A stretch of 64,000 bases of DNA. It comes from a virus. Positions 32,478 to 40,425 of this stretch are shown here, piece after piece. A program made the translations under genes and the position numbers. Position 1 is the stretch's first letter. Each line of letters starts with the position of its first letter. The notes under the pieces are model-generated. The model was given only the letters and a program-made list of their open reading frames with translations. It was not told the DNA's origin and searched no databases. The stretch spans positions 1 to 64,000 of the IMG/VR virus record IMGVR_UViG_3300042197_004918; one strand, given 5' to 3'.

Positions 32478-33446
32478 ATGAAACAGTCTGACGACATTAA
32501 AAAGAAACTCTCCAAGTGTAGTTCCCTTATTCCACCATCGCTTATAATAAGCGACTTGAAGTGGAAATACCTATGTAGGAGTGTTTTACGTGGAAAGAAT
32601 GTTTTAGTGGTAGGTCCGACTGGATGTGGAAAAACGTTGGCTGCCAAGAGTGTTGCCAAAGCACTGGCCTCTGATGAACAGTTCTTCTATTTCAATCTCG
32701 GCAGCACACAAGATTCCAGAAGTTCCCTCATTGGAAATACACACTTCGATAAATCCACAGGAACAATTTTTAACGAATCCACCTTCGTCACAGCAATCCG
32801 AACCCCCGGTGCAATAATTCTGTTGGATGAAATTTCTCGTGCTCATCCAGATGCATGGAACATCCTTATGACGGTATTGGATGATTTACAGAGATATTTG
32901 AGGTTGGATGAAAAGCGTGACAGCGAGGTTGTCCATGTCGCCGATGGTGTCACCTTCATCGCAACGGCTAACATAGGAAACGAATACACTTCCACGAAAA
33001 TAATGGATAGGGCGTTATTGAACCGATTTAGTGTAAAGATTGAAATGGAACCGTTGGACGCCGAAAATGAATTCAATCTGTTAAAATCTAGGTTTGACAT
33101 AACTGACGACTCTCTTCTCGAAACGCTTAAACATATGGTGGAGATTGCCGGTCACACAAGAAAGGCTCTAAAACAAGAGGATTCGTCCTTGACGAATTTC
33201 CTTTCAACTCGTGACACGGTTGAGATGGCTGAATTGTTGACTGACGGTTTTAGCCTTTTGGAAATTGCGGAGAACGTAATATATCCGAACTTTGAACAAG
33301 AGGGTGGTGCCGACAGTGAACGGACGTATATAAAACAACTGGTCCAAAAATATGTGGTAGACCCTAACCTACCGAAAAATCTGTTCAAGACGCCGCCTGC
33401 AAAAACCGGAACTCCATCCGCACCGACGAGTAAGGTGCCATTCTGA
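32478..33446 (+). CDS. MoxR/CobS-type AAA+ ATPase
   Basis: 322 aa. Walker A VVGPTGCGKTLAAKSVAKAL (46-53), Walker B AIILLDEISRAHPDAWNILM, sensor 1 VTFIATANIGNEYT, and an arginine finger in DRALLNRFSVKIEM. The domain order matches MoxR-clade ATPases, which include CobS of cobaltochelatase. They remodel a vWA-domain partner, and that partner is encoded one base downstream. It may mature a metal centre or a structural complex. A direct link to B12 for the phage ribonucleotide reductase is possible but unproven. Confidence 0.83.
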   Translation: MKQSDDIKKKLSKCSSLIPPSLIISDLKWKYLCRSVLRGKNVLVVGPTGCGKTLAAKSVAKALASDEQFFYFNLGSTQDSRSSLIGNTHFDKSTGTIFNESTFVTAIRTPGAIILLDEISRAHPDAWNILMTVLDDLQRYLRLDEKRDSEVVHVADGVTFIATANIGNEYTSTKIMDRALLNRFSVKIEMEPLDAENEFNLLKSRFDITDDSLLETLKHMVEIAGHTRKALKQEDSSLTNFLSTRDTVEMAELLTDGFSLLEIAENVIYPNFEQEGGADSERTYIKQLVQKYVVDPNLPKNLFKTPPAKTGTPSAPTSKVPF

Positions 33447-33447
33447 T

Positions 33448-35532
33448 ATGGAACCAACAGTCTATTCCGATTTTTGGATGGGTGATGACGGCATCAAACA
33501 AGATGAACCCGCAGAGTATTTACACCTAATCCGTCTTGCTCAATACAGAAAAGCCATAAGCAACTTTGTAAACATTTTGACCGGACGAAACATTCCCGTC
33601 CACTTCAATGTTAAAGACAAAAATGCCACCGATGGTGAAATCGTCTATCTTTCACCTAATATAAAGCAAAAAAAGGATTTTGACGTTGCGGTGGGGTTGT
33701 CTCTCCATGAAGGTGCCCATATAGTCCATAGTGATTTCTTGATACTAAAAACTCTCTGGCAAAGAACTCCCCGTAAGCTATACGACCTGGCGGTCAAGAA
33801 GAATATAACAAAATCCCGTGTAGCAGCTTTGGTAAAAACCATGCTTAATTACGTGGAGGATAGGTTCATAGATTCTCTGATTTATAGGGATGCTCCTGGT
33901 TACAGAGGATATTACATTTCATTGTATGACAGGTATTTTAACCTAGAAGACAACTCGACAGCGTTGAAGTCAAACGTCTATAGGTTTCCCAGCCTTTCAG
34001 CGTATGAGTTTCGTATCATAAACTTCACAAACCCTGCAACAGATTTGTCAGCTTTGCCTGGCCTTGAAGAGATTTACAATCTGATTGATATACCAACGGT
34101 TCTTAGACTCAAAACTCCAAATGATAGATTCTTGGTAGCTGTAGACATCTGTGAGATAATACTGAAAAATTTAGGAAAACAAAAGGGTGAATCCGCTGGA
34201 AAAAACTCAAAACCTGCCACCGGCGCTCCCGGCCCCTCGGACGGAAAATCTAACGGTGACAGTTCATCTCCGCCACCGGAGGAACCATCTGAACCCGAAG
34301 ATTCAACGAAACCGTCTGAAAAGCCCGAGGAGAAGCCCGGTGATGAAGAACCTAAAAAAGACGACATAGGTGGGTCTGACGCAGAAAACACGGTCACTGA
34401 TAAAGATGCGGCTAAAAGTGAGGACGATTTAGAATCTGGCACCGGTGATACATCCGGTGTAAACATTGATAAGTTAAACAAAGTCGTTGATCGCCAAAAA
34501 GCGTTTATTAACGGTGAACTAAAGAAACCCATATTGAATGACGCAGATAGTCAAACGGTATCTTCGATTGATAAGAGCGGCATGGTTTTAATACGTGTTG
34601 GAAAATCGTTATCAAAACAGTCTGATTTCAAAGGAATCGAATGTGTGTTAGTCAAAGAACTGACCAACGAACTGTTGGAAGATGCTGCCTTTCCAATGTT
34701 TACGTTCAAACTCAATTCTCCTTCACCTCACGAACCAGCTGTGCGTGCAGGATTAGTGATGGGCAGATTGTTAGGAAAGCGTTTACAGATACGTGACGAA
34801 GTAAGATCCACAAAGTATAATAGACAACCATCCGGTAAAATAGATAGAAGGCTTCTATCGGAACTTGGTCACGACATCTATAACGTATTTTATACAACCA
34901 AGGTAGACAAATTTAATGAAATATCAATTCATATTTCAGTTGACGCCAGCAGTTCAATGGCTGGAAAGAAGTGGTCTAAGACACTCACCAGCGTAGTTGC
35001 TATATGCAAAGCGGCGTCTATGATTTCTAATATAAAGGTGTCAGTGAGCTTCAGAACTACCCTACGGACGTCCTCCGGAGAGGTTCCTTATGTGGTAATG
35101 GCCTACGATTCCACGAAAGACTCAATCACCAAGGTAATAACTCAATTCAAGTATCTTTCCCCCAATAATACCACTCCTGAGGGTTTGGCGTTTGAGGCTA
35201 TTTTAACAAACTTGCCGCAACCAAAAATCGGTGAGGATAGATATTTTCTTAACTTCTCGGACGGTCAACCGTGCTTCCAAGGGAGCAGAGATGGTAAAAT
35301 ACTGTATATCGGTGCCCCAGCGGTAGAACACACACGCATTCAAGTTTCGGAGATAAGGAGGCTTGGATACAAGATACTGTCATACTTCATAGAATCCGAC
35401 CAGGCCGAGTTATCCGAAGAACTGAAAAAGGATTTTAGAAAAATGTATGGGAAAGATGCCGCATTCGTAGATGTAAATAATGTGGTGAAAATCTCAAACA
35501 CAATGAATGCCATGTTTTTGAAAAAAGACTGA
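33448..35532 (+). CDS. vWA-domain protein with zincin-like HEGAH motif (CobT-like partner)
   Basis: 694 aa. Near residue 80, DFDVAVGLSLHEGAHIVHSD has HExxH (87-91), followed by NYVEDRFIDSLI with a downstream glutamate, as in metallopeptidase-like domains joined to vWA domains. Residues ~245-335 are an acidic, Pro/Ser-rich linker. The C-terminal ~200 residues are a vWA domain with the MIDAS sequence SVDASSSMAGKKW near 495 and NFSDGQPCF later. The linker plus C-terminal vWA resembles CobT. The ATPase/vWA pair lies in one unit. Confidence 0.78.
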   Translation: MEPTVYSDFWMGDDGIKQDEPAEYLHLIRLAQYRKAISNFVNILTGRNIPVHFNVKDKNATDGEIVYLSPNIKQKKDFDVAVGLSLHEGAHIVHSDFLILKTLWQRTPRKLYDLAVKKNITKSRVAALVKTMLNYVEDRFIDSLIYRDAPGYRGYYISLYDRYFNLEDNSTALKSNVYRFPSLSAYEFRIINFTNPATDLSALPGLEEIYNLIDIPTVLRLKTPNDRFLVAVDICEIILKNLGKQKGESAGKNSKPATGAPGPSDGKSNGDSSSPPPEEPSEPEDSTKPSEKPEEKPGDEEPKKDDIGGSDAENTVTDKDAAKSEDDLESGTGDTSGVNIDKLNKVVDRQKAFINGELKKPILNDADSQTVSSIDKSGMVLIRVGKSLSKQSDFKGIECVLVKELTNELLEDAAFPMFTFKLNSPSPHEPAVRAGLVMGRLLGKRLQIRDEVRSTKYNRQPSGKIDRRLLSELGHDIYNVFYTTKVDKFNEISIHISVDASSSMAGKKWSKTLTSVVAICKAASMISNIKVSVSFRTTLRTSSGEVPYVVMAYDSTKDSITKVITQFKYLSPNNTTPEGLAFEAILTNLPQPKIGEDRYFLNFSDGQPCFQGSRDGKILYIGAPAVEHTRIQVSEIRRLGYKILSYFIESDQAELSEELKKDFRKMYGKDAAFVDVNNVVKISNTMNAMFLKKD

Positions 35533-35550
35533 TCTTTTTAAGTTTACTGG

Positions 35551-35578
35551 TTGACATAAAACTTTCTTATGATAAGAT
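35551..35578 (+). promoter_or_regulatory. Sigma70-like promoter TTGACA-16-TAAGAT
   Basis: Perfect -35 and a 4/6 -10 with a 16-base spacer; 25 bases to ATG 35604. Probably an early host-type promoter. Confidence 0.55.
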
Positions 35579-35603
35579 TAGGTCGTAGGTAAAAAACAAA
35601 ATT

Positions 35604-36026
35604 ATGAAACAAACAAACCAAACCGATACAACCACCTCAACGACACCCTCAACGACACCCTCAACCAAGACTGGTCGCAAGAACAGAACCAAGTTGGAGG
35701 TCACGTTGCCTAAGAGTGGTTTTTATACAAATGAGTCTCTCTACAAGGAATTCAATTCCGGGTTCGTTCCTATCACTCTGAGAGTTCGCGTCAAGAAGTT
35801 CGTCGCCACCGGTAAGATTGTCGAAGTCGGAACGCTCCATCAGCCAAAGGGCCGCCCATCCATTATCATGGCGACCACTCCCGTTAGCAAGGACACGTGG
35901 GCAGCCATCAATGCTGCTGGTGTGTTGTTGAACGAGAAGTATTCCGTGAACGTCGTTTCCATCGGCGCTCAGACCGAGGCCGCACCTGCTGAAACCGTCG
36001 CTTCCGCTGAGGCAGTGGTCGCCTAA
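35604..36026 (+). CDS. Small protein with possible DNA-binding fold (140 aa)
   Basis: The N-terminal 25 residues are a Thr/Ser/Pro repeat (TTSTTPSTTPST). The core (SLYKEFNSGFVPITLRVRVKKFVATGKIVEVGTL ... broken here) reads like a winged-helix element followed by QPKGRPSIIM, a basic GRP turn. The C-terminus is Ala/Glu-rich. It has its own promoter and terminator and more C-ending codons than its neighbours, suggesting high expression. DNA binding is a guess. Confidence 0.6.
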   Translation: MKQTNQTDTTTSTTPSTTPSTKTGRKNRTKLEVTLPKSGFYTNESLYKEFNSGFVPITLRVRVKKFVATGKIVEVGTLHQPKGRPSIIMATTPVSKDTWAAINAAGVLLNEKYSVNVVSIGAQTEAAPAETVASAEAVVA

Positions 36027-36048
36027 TCTAACACCAAATAACGAGAGA

Positions 36049-36078
36049 AGAGGGGCACATCAGTGTCCCTTTCTTTTT
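36049..36078 (+). terminator. Intrinsic terminator after the 140-aa gene
   Basis: Stem GGGGCAC (36052-36058) with GTGTCCC (36063-36069), one G-T pair, 4-base loop, then TTTCTTTTTT. Confidence 0.78.
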
Positions 36079-36293
36079 TCGTAAATCTTCCCAATCTTTA
36101 TAAAATCTGTGTCGAGAGTGTAATAGTTTATCCGTATGGAAGGACTTAGGTTTTTTATCACCGCCGCCACACGATTTTTACTTCCACGAATCAAGGGAAC
36201 GTCCAATTCAGAGTCAAACAATACACAGTTCGTAGCGTCTATTTCTATATAATGAAACAGAGTTTCTTTTACATTGATTTTCTTGAATGTCAT
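36060..36293 (-). CDS. Possible small minus-strand gene (77 aa)
   Basis: This fills most of the 284-base gap 36027-36310, which has no + strand gene. The translation looks protein-like, with alternating hydrophobic strands (LFHYIEIDATNCVLFDSELD, then NRVAAVIKNLSPS). Against it, the stop codon lies in the loop of the + strand terminator and any promoter would lie inside the next gene. No ribosome site is evident. It may be a real small gene or chance. Confidence 0.4.
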   Translation of the reverse strand: MTFKKINVKETLFHYIEIDATNCVLFDSELDVPLIRGSKNRVAAVIKNLSPSIRINYYTLDTDFIKIGKIYEKRKGH

Positions 36294-36310
36294 GGTATCG
36301 TAGAATACAT

Positions 36311-37492
36311 ATGAGTTCTCCTAACGATTTTTTCGACGTAATTGAATTCGATTACGAACTAGAGAAGAAAAGGTTCGTAGATAACATGAATTTGTTAAAG
36401 TCTATGGATGTCCGTGAACAGACATTCTATAAGAAGTGGTATGAACTACAAACTTACAGAAGCTTAGTAGCAAATTCGTCTATAACGAAGTCGAAAATTT
36501 GGGTTCCAAACGATATACAAGACGAGAAGGAGACTGTTAATCAGTTGGAATCCATGAATCCAACCATTGAACTTGTCACCAACTCCACGGAGAACGATTG
36601 GTTAATGCTGAGGCTTTTCTGTCACACGATGGAGTTCAGCCAAACGCCGGGAAGGTTTTTAAAACTAATCATACACGATGGAACACCTGAACGACGATTG
36701 TTGGGTGGGATTTCCATATCAAGCGACGTCATAGCCATAACTGACAGAGATAATTACATTGGATGGACTTCCGACGATAGGCTCAAGGGTGACAAGAGAA
36801 TCAACAATAGTGCGATTGGAAGCTGCATTATGTCTACACAACCCTTTGGATACAATTTCTTGGGTGGAAAACTTTCGGCTTGTTTGGTCACGACCGATGT
36901 TGTAAGAGACGCCTGGAAGAACGGATATAACAATGTAATGGCGGGCATGACCACCACGAGTTTATACGGAAGTTACAGTATGTATAATAGTCTGAAGTGG
37001 TGGCATAAATGTGGAACAAGTGCTGGAAAGATGCCCATAAAACCGGATGACACGGTTTATGAAGTCTGGCACCACTGGTTACAGGAAAATAAACCCCATG
37101 AGTATGCTGAGATGATGAAGCAGAAGGATGGAGTATCCGGCCCCGTGACAGGAGCGAAACAGAGGGTAATATCCAAGATATTCTCTCAGTTAAAGATGAA
37201 GACGTCGGATTACGTCCACGGATTTGAACGGGGAACATACTACAGTTCCTTCTATGAAAATACCAGAGAATTTCTTTGTAACAAGATTAAAGAGTCGGAT
37301 TTGAGAATGAAACCGCTCTACGCATCTGGGAAAACTTCCATATTAGATTGGTGGAGGCCCAAGGCCATAGACCGATACAAGAAGCTTAGAGCGGAGTCAA
37401 ATTTAAAGGGTGACATTCTCTATTACAATGATATGATCGGGATGGAATATAAAGAAGCCAAGGAGAAATACTTAAATGAAGTCGGAAGATAA
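36311..37492 (+). CDS. DUF4338/DruA-like protein A
   Basis: 393 aa from ATG 36311; ATG 36287 would overlap the opposite ORF. The central part, LLGGISISSDVIAITDRDNY ... IGWTSDDR, then IGSCIMSTQPFGYNFLGGKL, VVRDAWKNGY and SMYNSLKWWHKCGTSAGKMP, follows the order of the DUF4338 family that contains DruA of the Druantia defence system. The C-terminal ~130 residues are a different helical domain. The phage role is unknown. A second, shorter relative is at 40422. It overlaps the next gene by 17 bases. Confidence 0.65.
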   Translation: MSSPNDFFDVIEFDYELEKKRFVDNMNLLKSMDVREQTFYKKWYELQTYRSLVANSSITKSKIWVPNDIQDEKETVNQLESMNPTIELVTNSTENDWLMLRLFCHTMEFSQTPGRFLKLIIHDGTPERRLLGGISISSDVIAITDRDNYIGWTSDDRLKGDKRINNSAIGSCIMSTQPFGYNFLGGKLSACLVTTDVVRDAWKNGYNNVMAGMTTTSLYGSYSMYNSLKWWHKCGTSAGKMPIKPDDTVYEVWHHWLQENKPHEYAEMMKQKDGVSGPVTGAKQRVISKIFSQLKMKTSDYVHGFERGTYYSSFYENTREFLCNKIKESDLRMKPLYASGKTSILDWWRPKAIDRYKKLRAESNLKGDILYYNDMIGMEYKEAKEKYLNEVGR

Positions 37493-37880
37493 AAAGCAAA
37501 TCAAAATACCCGACGTTGGTGATGACACGACGTTGTTCTTGACAAAAAATGGATACCGATTAGCGCAAGGATATAATCGTGTAGTTTTTGGAGGGCGAGG
37601 AGCCTATGTTGAGTTTCAACCGAAACACGTATTTCACACAAACATCCACATACCAGAAAATCAATTGTTTAGGTTAAGCGACCCCCGAATCTATTACATA
37701 GAGTTTAGAAGCGGTGATGAATCGAACGTGAAGGTTTATTATCAAATGAGAAGCGTAGCGTATGCCGACTACAAAATAGGTATGTTTTACATATGTCCGA
37801 CGCAACTCAAACTTCTCGATGGGGCTAGTGTGTTAAATCGGTCAACTGAAAATGAAAGAAGCGTAGACTTTTTTGAATAA
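37476..37880 (+). CDS. Hypothetical beta-rich protein (134 aa)
   Basis: Overlaps the end of the DruA-like gene by 17 bases and is followed after 2 bases by the metallo-beta-lactamase gene. Segments such as RVVFGGRGAYVEFQPKHVFH and YIEFRSGDESNVKVYYQMRS alternate as beta strands. No family recognised; linkage suggests it works with its neighbours. Confidence 0.65.
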   Translation: MKSEDKKQIKIPDVGDDTTLFLTKNGYRLAQGYNRVVFGGRGAYVEFQPKHVFHTNIHIPENQLFRLSDPRIYYIEFRSGDESNVKVYYQMRSVAYADYKIGMFYICPTQLKLLDGASVLNRSTENERSVDFFE

Positions 37881-37882
37881 TT

Positions 37883-38740
37883 ATGAAAACCATACAACTA
37901 GAAGACAGCGCGAAGGTTCCCACGTTAGACCAAATAAAGAAACACAGTGAGGACGGGTTAGTCCTGTGCTTCGCTGGTGTTGGTAATGCGTGGGCTAGAA
38001 AAAACGCCAACACGAGTTTGATTGTAGCGAAATACGGTAAGACAATATTGGTTGACTTAGGAACCAGTGTTCCTGTCTCATTGGAGTCACGCGGGGTGAG
38101 TATGTTAGATTTCGACTACTATCATTTTACCCATTCTCACGCCGACCACGTAGGCGCAGTCGAAGAACTTCTTCTAAAGTTGAGGTATATTAAGAAGAAG
38201 AAGGCAAAGGTGATTATCACACACGAATATCAACAGACGCTTTGGAACGAGACTTTGAAGGGTGGGTGTGAGATAAATGAAGACGGACTTTTGCGATTCA
38301 CGGATTTGATAGATGTAGTCCGACCTAATTGGGAATCGTGCCAACCGAGAGAGAAGTATCACATCAAACTTGACGGAATTTTGGATTTTGAGATTTTTAG
38401 AACATTCCATGTTCCGGGAGACGTAAACAGTTGGGAAAAAGCATTTTGGTCCACGGGATTACAATTGGACGGGAAGGTTGTATTTACAGCCGATACTCGA
38501 TTCGATTTGAGTATCTTTGAACATCTGGATTTTAGTTCGGTTGAAGCCATATTCCATGACTGTCAGTTATCCGGCCCAGGTTCAGTTCACGCAACGTATG
38601 AAGAACTTTCTCGACTTCTACCGTCATACAAGGAAAGAATGTATCTTACACACTACGGAGACAATTTTGATAAATTCTCTCCTGAGAAAGACGAGTTCGC
38701 TGGATTTGCTAAACCGTGGGTTTTGTATAAATTCGACTAA
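37883..38740 (+). CDS. Metallo-beta-lactamase-fold hydrolase, RNase Z-like
   Basis: 285 aa. The zinc motif HFTHSHADHVGAVEE (H84, H86, D88, H89), FTADTRFDLS (metal-bridging Asp), EAIFHDCQL ... VHATYEEL and LTHYGD give the usual set of metal ligands. The VHATYEEL and HDCQ pattern is nearest to RNase Z/phosphodiesterase-type members. It may cut RNA 3' ends, cyclic nucleotides or signal molecules. A role against cyclic-nucleotide defence is possible but not shown. Last gene of the 36311 unit. Confidence 0.75.
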   Translation: MKTIQLEDSAKVPTLDQIKKHSEDGLVLCFAGVGNAWARKNANTSLIVAKYGKTILVDLGTSVPVSLESRGVSMLDFDYYHFTHSHADHVGAVEELLLKLRYIKKKKAKVIITHEYQQTLWNETLKGGCEINEDGLLRFTDLIDVVRPNWESCQPREKYHIKLDGILDFEIFRTFHVPGDVNSWEKAFWSTGLQLDGKVVFTADTRFDLSIFEHLDFSSVEAIFHDCQLSGPGSVHATYEELSRLLPSYKERMYLTHYGDNFDKFSPEKDEFAGFAKPWVLYKFD

Positions 38741-38768
38741 TATAAGAAACAAAATCGTAGAAATGTTG

Positions 38769-38797
38769 TTGACAGTTAATAACTCTGGTGGTAAAGT
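38769..38797 (+). promoter_or_regulatory. Sigma70-like promoter TTGACA-17-TAAAGT
   Basis: Perfect -35 at 38769-38774 and a 4/6 -10 at 38792-38797 with a 17-base spacer. The leader to ATG 38862 is about 60 bases, the longest of the predicted leaders. Confidence 0.55.
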
Positions 38798-38861
38798 CTT
38801 AAACATAAGTTCGATATAACACTGTTGTTAGAGTCGAAACAAAAAAACAAACACAAAACAT

Positions 38862-39077
38862 ATGATCGCACGTAAAAACAAGAAAAACCGCACAGCATTC
38901 GTCTATGATACCGTTGGCAATTTTGAAGCCTTCGTTTCCCAGACATTCCGTGGAGCCAAACAGGGAAGTCAATTGACCCTTCGCACTGAAACCGACCGCG
39001 TTGACATCTCCGGCCGCGAACTCCGCGTCCTTCGTAACGTATTGACCAAGGCGAACGCATTGGCAGCTCGCGCCTAA
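38862..39077 (+). CDS. Small basic protein (71 aa)
   Basis: Basic N-terminus (MIARKNKKNRTAF) followed by a compact alpha/beta segment (TVGNFEAFVSQTFRGAKQGS) and a helical end. Codons are unusually C-ending (GCC, CGC, ATC), so it is probably highly expressed, like other genes here with their own promoters. No family recognised. A small early host-takeover or nucleic-acid-binding protein is plausible. Confidence 0.7.
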   Translation: MIARKNKKNRTAFVYDTVGNFEAFVSQTFRGAKQGSQLTLRTETDRVDISGRELRVLRNVLTKANALAARA

Positions 39078-39131
39078 CCAAATTCCCACGATTGATTAAA
39101 CGAATTTCAATTTCGGTGATCGTGGGTTTGG
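39078..39131 (+). terminator. Long stem-loop after the 71-aa gene
   Basis: CCAAA-tt-CCCACGAT (39078-39092) pairs with ATCGTGGGTTTGG (39119-39131), a 13-bp stem with a 2-base bulge and a 26-base loop. It may be a terminator with a poor T-tail or an mRNA stability element. It covers the candidate TTG start of the next frame. Confidence 0.5.
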
Positions 39132-39382
39132 CGTGTTGGTTGTTTCCAAAATGTATGCCGGTAATCTTCGGATTGTCGGCATACATCTTTTTTGCATATA
39201 AATCCTCGGTGGAGGCAAACCTGATAAATCAAGACGAGAACAATAAAATTTTCCGAAGGGATATAAGTTCTTTGAATCAGCACATCAACGTGATACAGTC
39301 GTCTCTTAACAAGACATCCGCTCTGAATAGATATGGCAAAACCAAAAAAGAAAAGTTCGACAGAAGACGCTCCCAAGTATAA
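39092..39382 (+). CDS. Small membrane protein with coiled coil
   Basis: 96 aa if it starts at TTG 39092; GTG 39116 is an alternative because the TTG lies in a hairpin. An N-terminal hydrophobic segment (SVIVGLACWLFPKCMPVIFG and on to FFAY) is followed by a polar helix (FRRDISSLNQHINVIQSSLN). One membrane helix plus coiled coil is the layout of phage inner-membrane lysis accessory proteins, but also of others. It overlaps the clamp loader gene by 50 bases. No Shine-Dalgarno. Confidence 0.45.
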   Translation: MIKRISISVIVGLACWLFPKCMPVIFGLSAYIFFAYKSSVEANLINQDENNKIFRRDISSLNQHINVIQSSLNKTSALNRYGKTKKEKFDRRRSQV

Positions 39383-39821
39383 GTCTCTATTCGACCATAT
39401 CAATCAGATAAGGAACGTAAAAAGCCCCAAGTATTTCGACTCCCTCACCGATGGAGACAAAAAATCCTTCAATCATTACATGATATGTAGGTTTTTGAGC
39501 ATGGATAGTTCGTGCATCAACGAAGTCTCGTATCTTACCAAGATTTTTGATAAAATGGATAGTAAATCGTTTTACAAAGTTGCGTGTGCGTTGGTAAGTC
39601 CTGTAAAATACACACCATACATAAAGAGCAAAAACAAGAAATTTAATCCCACTCTTGTAGGATATATCTCCTCTAAATATGAAGTGAGCAGGTCAGATGC
39701 AAATGATTATTGCAAAACGTTGGTGTCAATAGAAGGTGGGATCGAAGAACTCGCCGAGATATGTAGGGGATATGGTTTGTCGGATAAAGAAATAGAAAAG
39801 ATTTTGAATGATGAAGACTAA
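39333..39821 (+). CDS. 62: Clamp-loader small subunit, gp62-like
   Basis: 162 aa, near T4 gp62 (187 aa). SLFDHINQIRNVKSPKYFD, FNHYMICRFLSMDSSCINEV, FYKVACALVSPVKYTPYIKS and ISSKYEVSRSDANDYCKTL follow the family pattern of an N-terminal helical domain with an aromatic 'P-x-x-x' strand and a C-terminal collar helix. With the gp44 ATPase (not in this window) it would load the sliding clamp. Next gene overlaps by 14 bases. Gene symbol by homology. Confidence 0.72.
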   Translation: MAKPKKKSSTEDAPKYKSLFDHINQIRNVKSPKYFDSLTDGDKKSFNHYMICRFLSMDSSCINEVSYLTKIFDKMDSKSFYKVACALVSPVKYTPYIKSKNKKFNPTLVGYISSKYEVSRSDANDYCKTLVSIEGGIEELAEICRGYGLSDKEIEKILNDED

Positions 39822-40425
39822 ATACATAGGAATTTCCGGTGTCGCTAGAGTTGGAAAGAACTTATTCTGTGACATCGCGAGTGACATCTTAAAAGAAGAA
39901 TACGGAAAACGGTCGGAAACTTTCGCCTTGGCCACGTATCTCAAACGTGACTGTGAACCATTTTTGAAGGAAAAGTTCGGTCTAAACGTCTGGTCGGAAG
40001 TCACCGAGGAGAAAACCATTTTTAGACCATTTCTAATATGGTATGGTGGCGTTAAGAGAAACTGGTCAAAAGGTAGGTGCTGGATAGATATGTTAGACCC
40101 TGAGATTCGTGCCAGTAAAGCTGATGTATGCTTTGTCAGCGACGTCCGATTTGCTAAATATGCAAACGACGAAGCATTCTGGATTCAGTCGGAGTTATCC
40201 GGTAAACTCGTTCACTTGTCAAGATATAAAGGTTATCCCGGCAGCGAGTTGAGAGATTATACGCCGCCCGCATCAACTGATGAAAGCGAAAACGACCCGA
40301 TGTTAAAACGTATTTCGGATGCATCCTTAGAGTGGAAAGACTCTGGTTGTAAAACCCATGAAGACGCCAGAAAAAACTTGACTCTAAGAGAGAATGTCCG
40401 CCAGATATTATACAAGGTTTTGTGA
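39808..40425 (+). CDS. Deoxynucleoside monophosphate kinase, T4 gp1-like
   Basis: 205 aa. The N-terminal IGISGVARVGKNLFCDIASD is a P-loop in the form seen in phage dNMP kinases. WYGGVKRNWSKGRCWIDML and VCFVSDVRFAKYANDEAFW match the nucleotide-binding core. It phosphorylates dNMPs for DNA synthesis. ATG 39808 is followed at once by ATG 39811; either may be used. It overlaps the gp62-like gene upstream and the DUF4338 gene downstream (GTGA). Confidence 0.72.
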   Translation: MMKTKYIGISGVARVGKNLFCDIASDILKEEYGKRSETFALATYLKRDCEPFLKEKFGLNVWSEVTEEKTIFRPFLIWYGGVKRNWSKGRCWIDMLDPEIRASKADVCFVSDVRFAKYANDEAFWIQSELSGKLVHLSRYKGYPGSELRDYTPPASTDESENDPMLKRISDASLEWKDSGCKTHEDARKNLTLRENVRQILYKVL

